Shown here piece after piece: positions 63,666-64,000 of a stretch of 64,000 nucleotides of DNA. The translations under genes and the position numbers were made by a program. Origin of the DNA: Calothrix sp. NIES-4105. Its GTDB lineage: Bacteria > Cyanobacteriota > Cyanobacteriia > Cyanobacteriales > Nostocaceae. Within the stretch, counting starts at the first letter, position 1, and each line of letters starts with the position of its first letter. The stretch lies in assembly GCF_002368415.1 (NCBI RefSeq), contig NZ_AP018290.1, forward strand, positions 7,183,717-7,247,716. The letters are read 5' to 3'. The notes under the pieces were generated by a model. That model was not told the origin of the DNA and did not search any database. It saw nothing but the letters and a program-made list of their open reading frames with translations.

Positions 63666-63890
63666 TCAAGACATTCTTCGCTCATCATCACCTTCGCATT
63701 TCCCAATCGTTTTTAAATGTTCTAATAATGACCGTCGTGTGGAATTTATTTGAGTGTTTGTTTTAGATTTTAATGCTTTGCTTTGTTCTCGTGCTTGATT
63801 ATCTTTTGTTTTCAAATAACGTAAAAAATTTAAAGTTTCAGCTAGTACCGTTCTTACATCAGCAGGCGGGTGAGGACACCCACCCCACAA
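63666..63890 (-). CDS. Small hypothetical protein, uncertain
   Basis: A 74-codon frame. The body is helical and charged (LAETLNFLRYLKTKDNQARE, TRRSLLEHLKTIGKCEGDDE); the first ten residues (MWGGCPHPPADV) lie in what looks like a dispersed repeat (GTGGGGTGGGTGTCC), so the true start may be internal. The frame directly follows a partial gene on the same strand. No family is recognised. Confidence 0.35.
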   Translation of the reverse strand: MWGGCPHPPADVRTVLAETLNFLRYLKTKDNQAREQSKALKSKTNTQINSTRRSLLEHLKTIGKCEGDDERRMS

Positions 63891-63897
63891 TTCCAGG

Positions 63898-64000
63898 TTA
63901 ATTCAATAAACTGTTTGTCAAAGCAATATTATCTACAATGGTGTTGGCGCCGTTAGAATTACGATTAATCTCATATATAGATGGTAATAAATGCTGATTT
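63898..64000 (-). CDS. C-terminal end of an unidentified gene (continues past the right edge)
   Basis: The last 33 codons of a frame entering from the right: it reads NQHLLPSIYEINRNSNGANT and ends IALTNSLLN-stop at 63898. It contains a GGCGCC like most genes here. Too short to name. Confidence 0.4.
   Translation of the reverse strand, partial: NQHLLPSIYEINRNSNGANTIVDNIALTNSLLN

Noticed and set aside
1-64000. tRNA or rRNA genes
   Set aside because: I looked for the T-loop signature GGTTCRA and for rRNA blocks on both strands and saw none that fold properly.

Overview
The window comes from a cyanobacterium, most likely a filamentous one. Evidence: an allophycocyanin alpha-B gene (apcD), a cyanobacterial RRM protein, a DUF3038/DUF4335 pair, a TLP38-like cyclophilin, several Uma2/HEPN/toxin-antitoxin genes, and dispersed short palindromes of the kind cyanobacterial genomes carry. 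The DNA is AT-rich. The hexamer GGCGCC is strikingly frequent in genes and spacers alike, for example eight times in the 1.5-kb crtI gene, while I saw no HIP1 octamer (GCGATCGC).

Layout. 1-2.5 kb: end of an NrtA/CmpA-like substrate-binding protein gene with a c-di-AMP (ydaO-type) riboswitch upstream, then a lumenal cyclophilin. 2.6-9.2 kb: an IS200/IS605-type element whose tnpB is split by a group II intron, whose own reverse-transcriptase gene is split by a second group II intron (a twintron). 9.2-30.4 kb: a plastic accessory region with Uma2, Fic between direct repeats, a decayed crtI copy, a ParD antitoxin with a stump toxin, an internally deleted helicase, an intact crtI, two near-identical ATPase-nuclease genes, two tandem cytochromes P450, a 64-bp tandem repeat, an IS630 relic and a sigma-like protein. 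30.5-35.7 kb: asnS, an anti-sigma-type ATPase, rlmD and apcD. 35.8-36.5 kb: three tandem, nearly identical small RNA genes on the minus strand. Each has a -10 box, an intrinsic terminator and a CRP-type TGTGA-N6-TCACA palindrome centred 63.5 bp upstream of the predicted start. 36.8-37.4 kb: antitoxin plus a doc gene with a nonsense codon. 37.6-45 kb: purL, purF, an rbp gene with its Shine-Dalgarno in a hairpin, a peptide-type ABC permease, apt. 45-52.3 kb: DUF3038/DUF4335, an FHA-containing class A penicillin-binding protein, a Ser/Thr/Gly/Pro-rich secreted protein, lspA and bioY. 52.7-56.9 kb: the pstSCAB phosphate operon. 57-64 kb: a HEPN two-gene module, a MacA/MacB-like (DevBCA-like) exporter, a toxin-antitoxin pair with an amber-interrupted toxin, a duplicated exporter-ATPase fragment, exoD and two partial or uncertain genes.

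Together the core genes cover purine synthesis and salvage, phosphate uptake, envelope maturation and phycobilisome energy transfer. The accessory stretches show repeated duplication followed by decay. The strongest candidates for something undescribed are the triplicated CRP-box small RNA array, the twintron in tnpB, the c-di-AMP riboswitch before an NrtA-like gene, and a deletion in the crtI pseudogene whose ends fall exactly at two GGCGCC palindromes.
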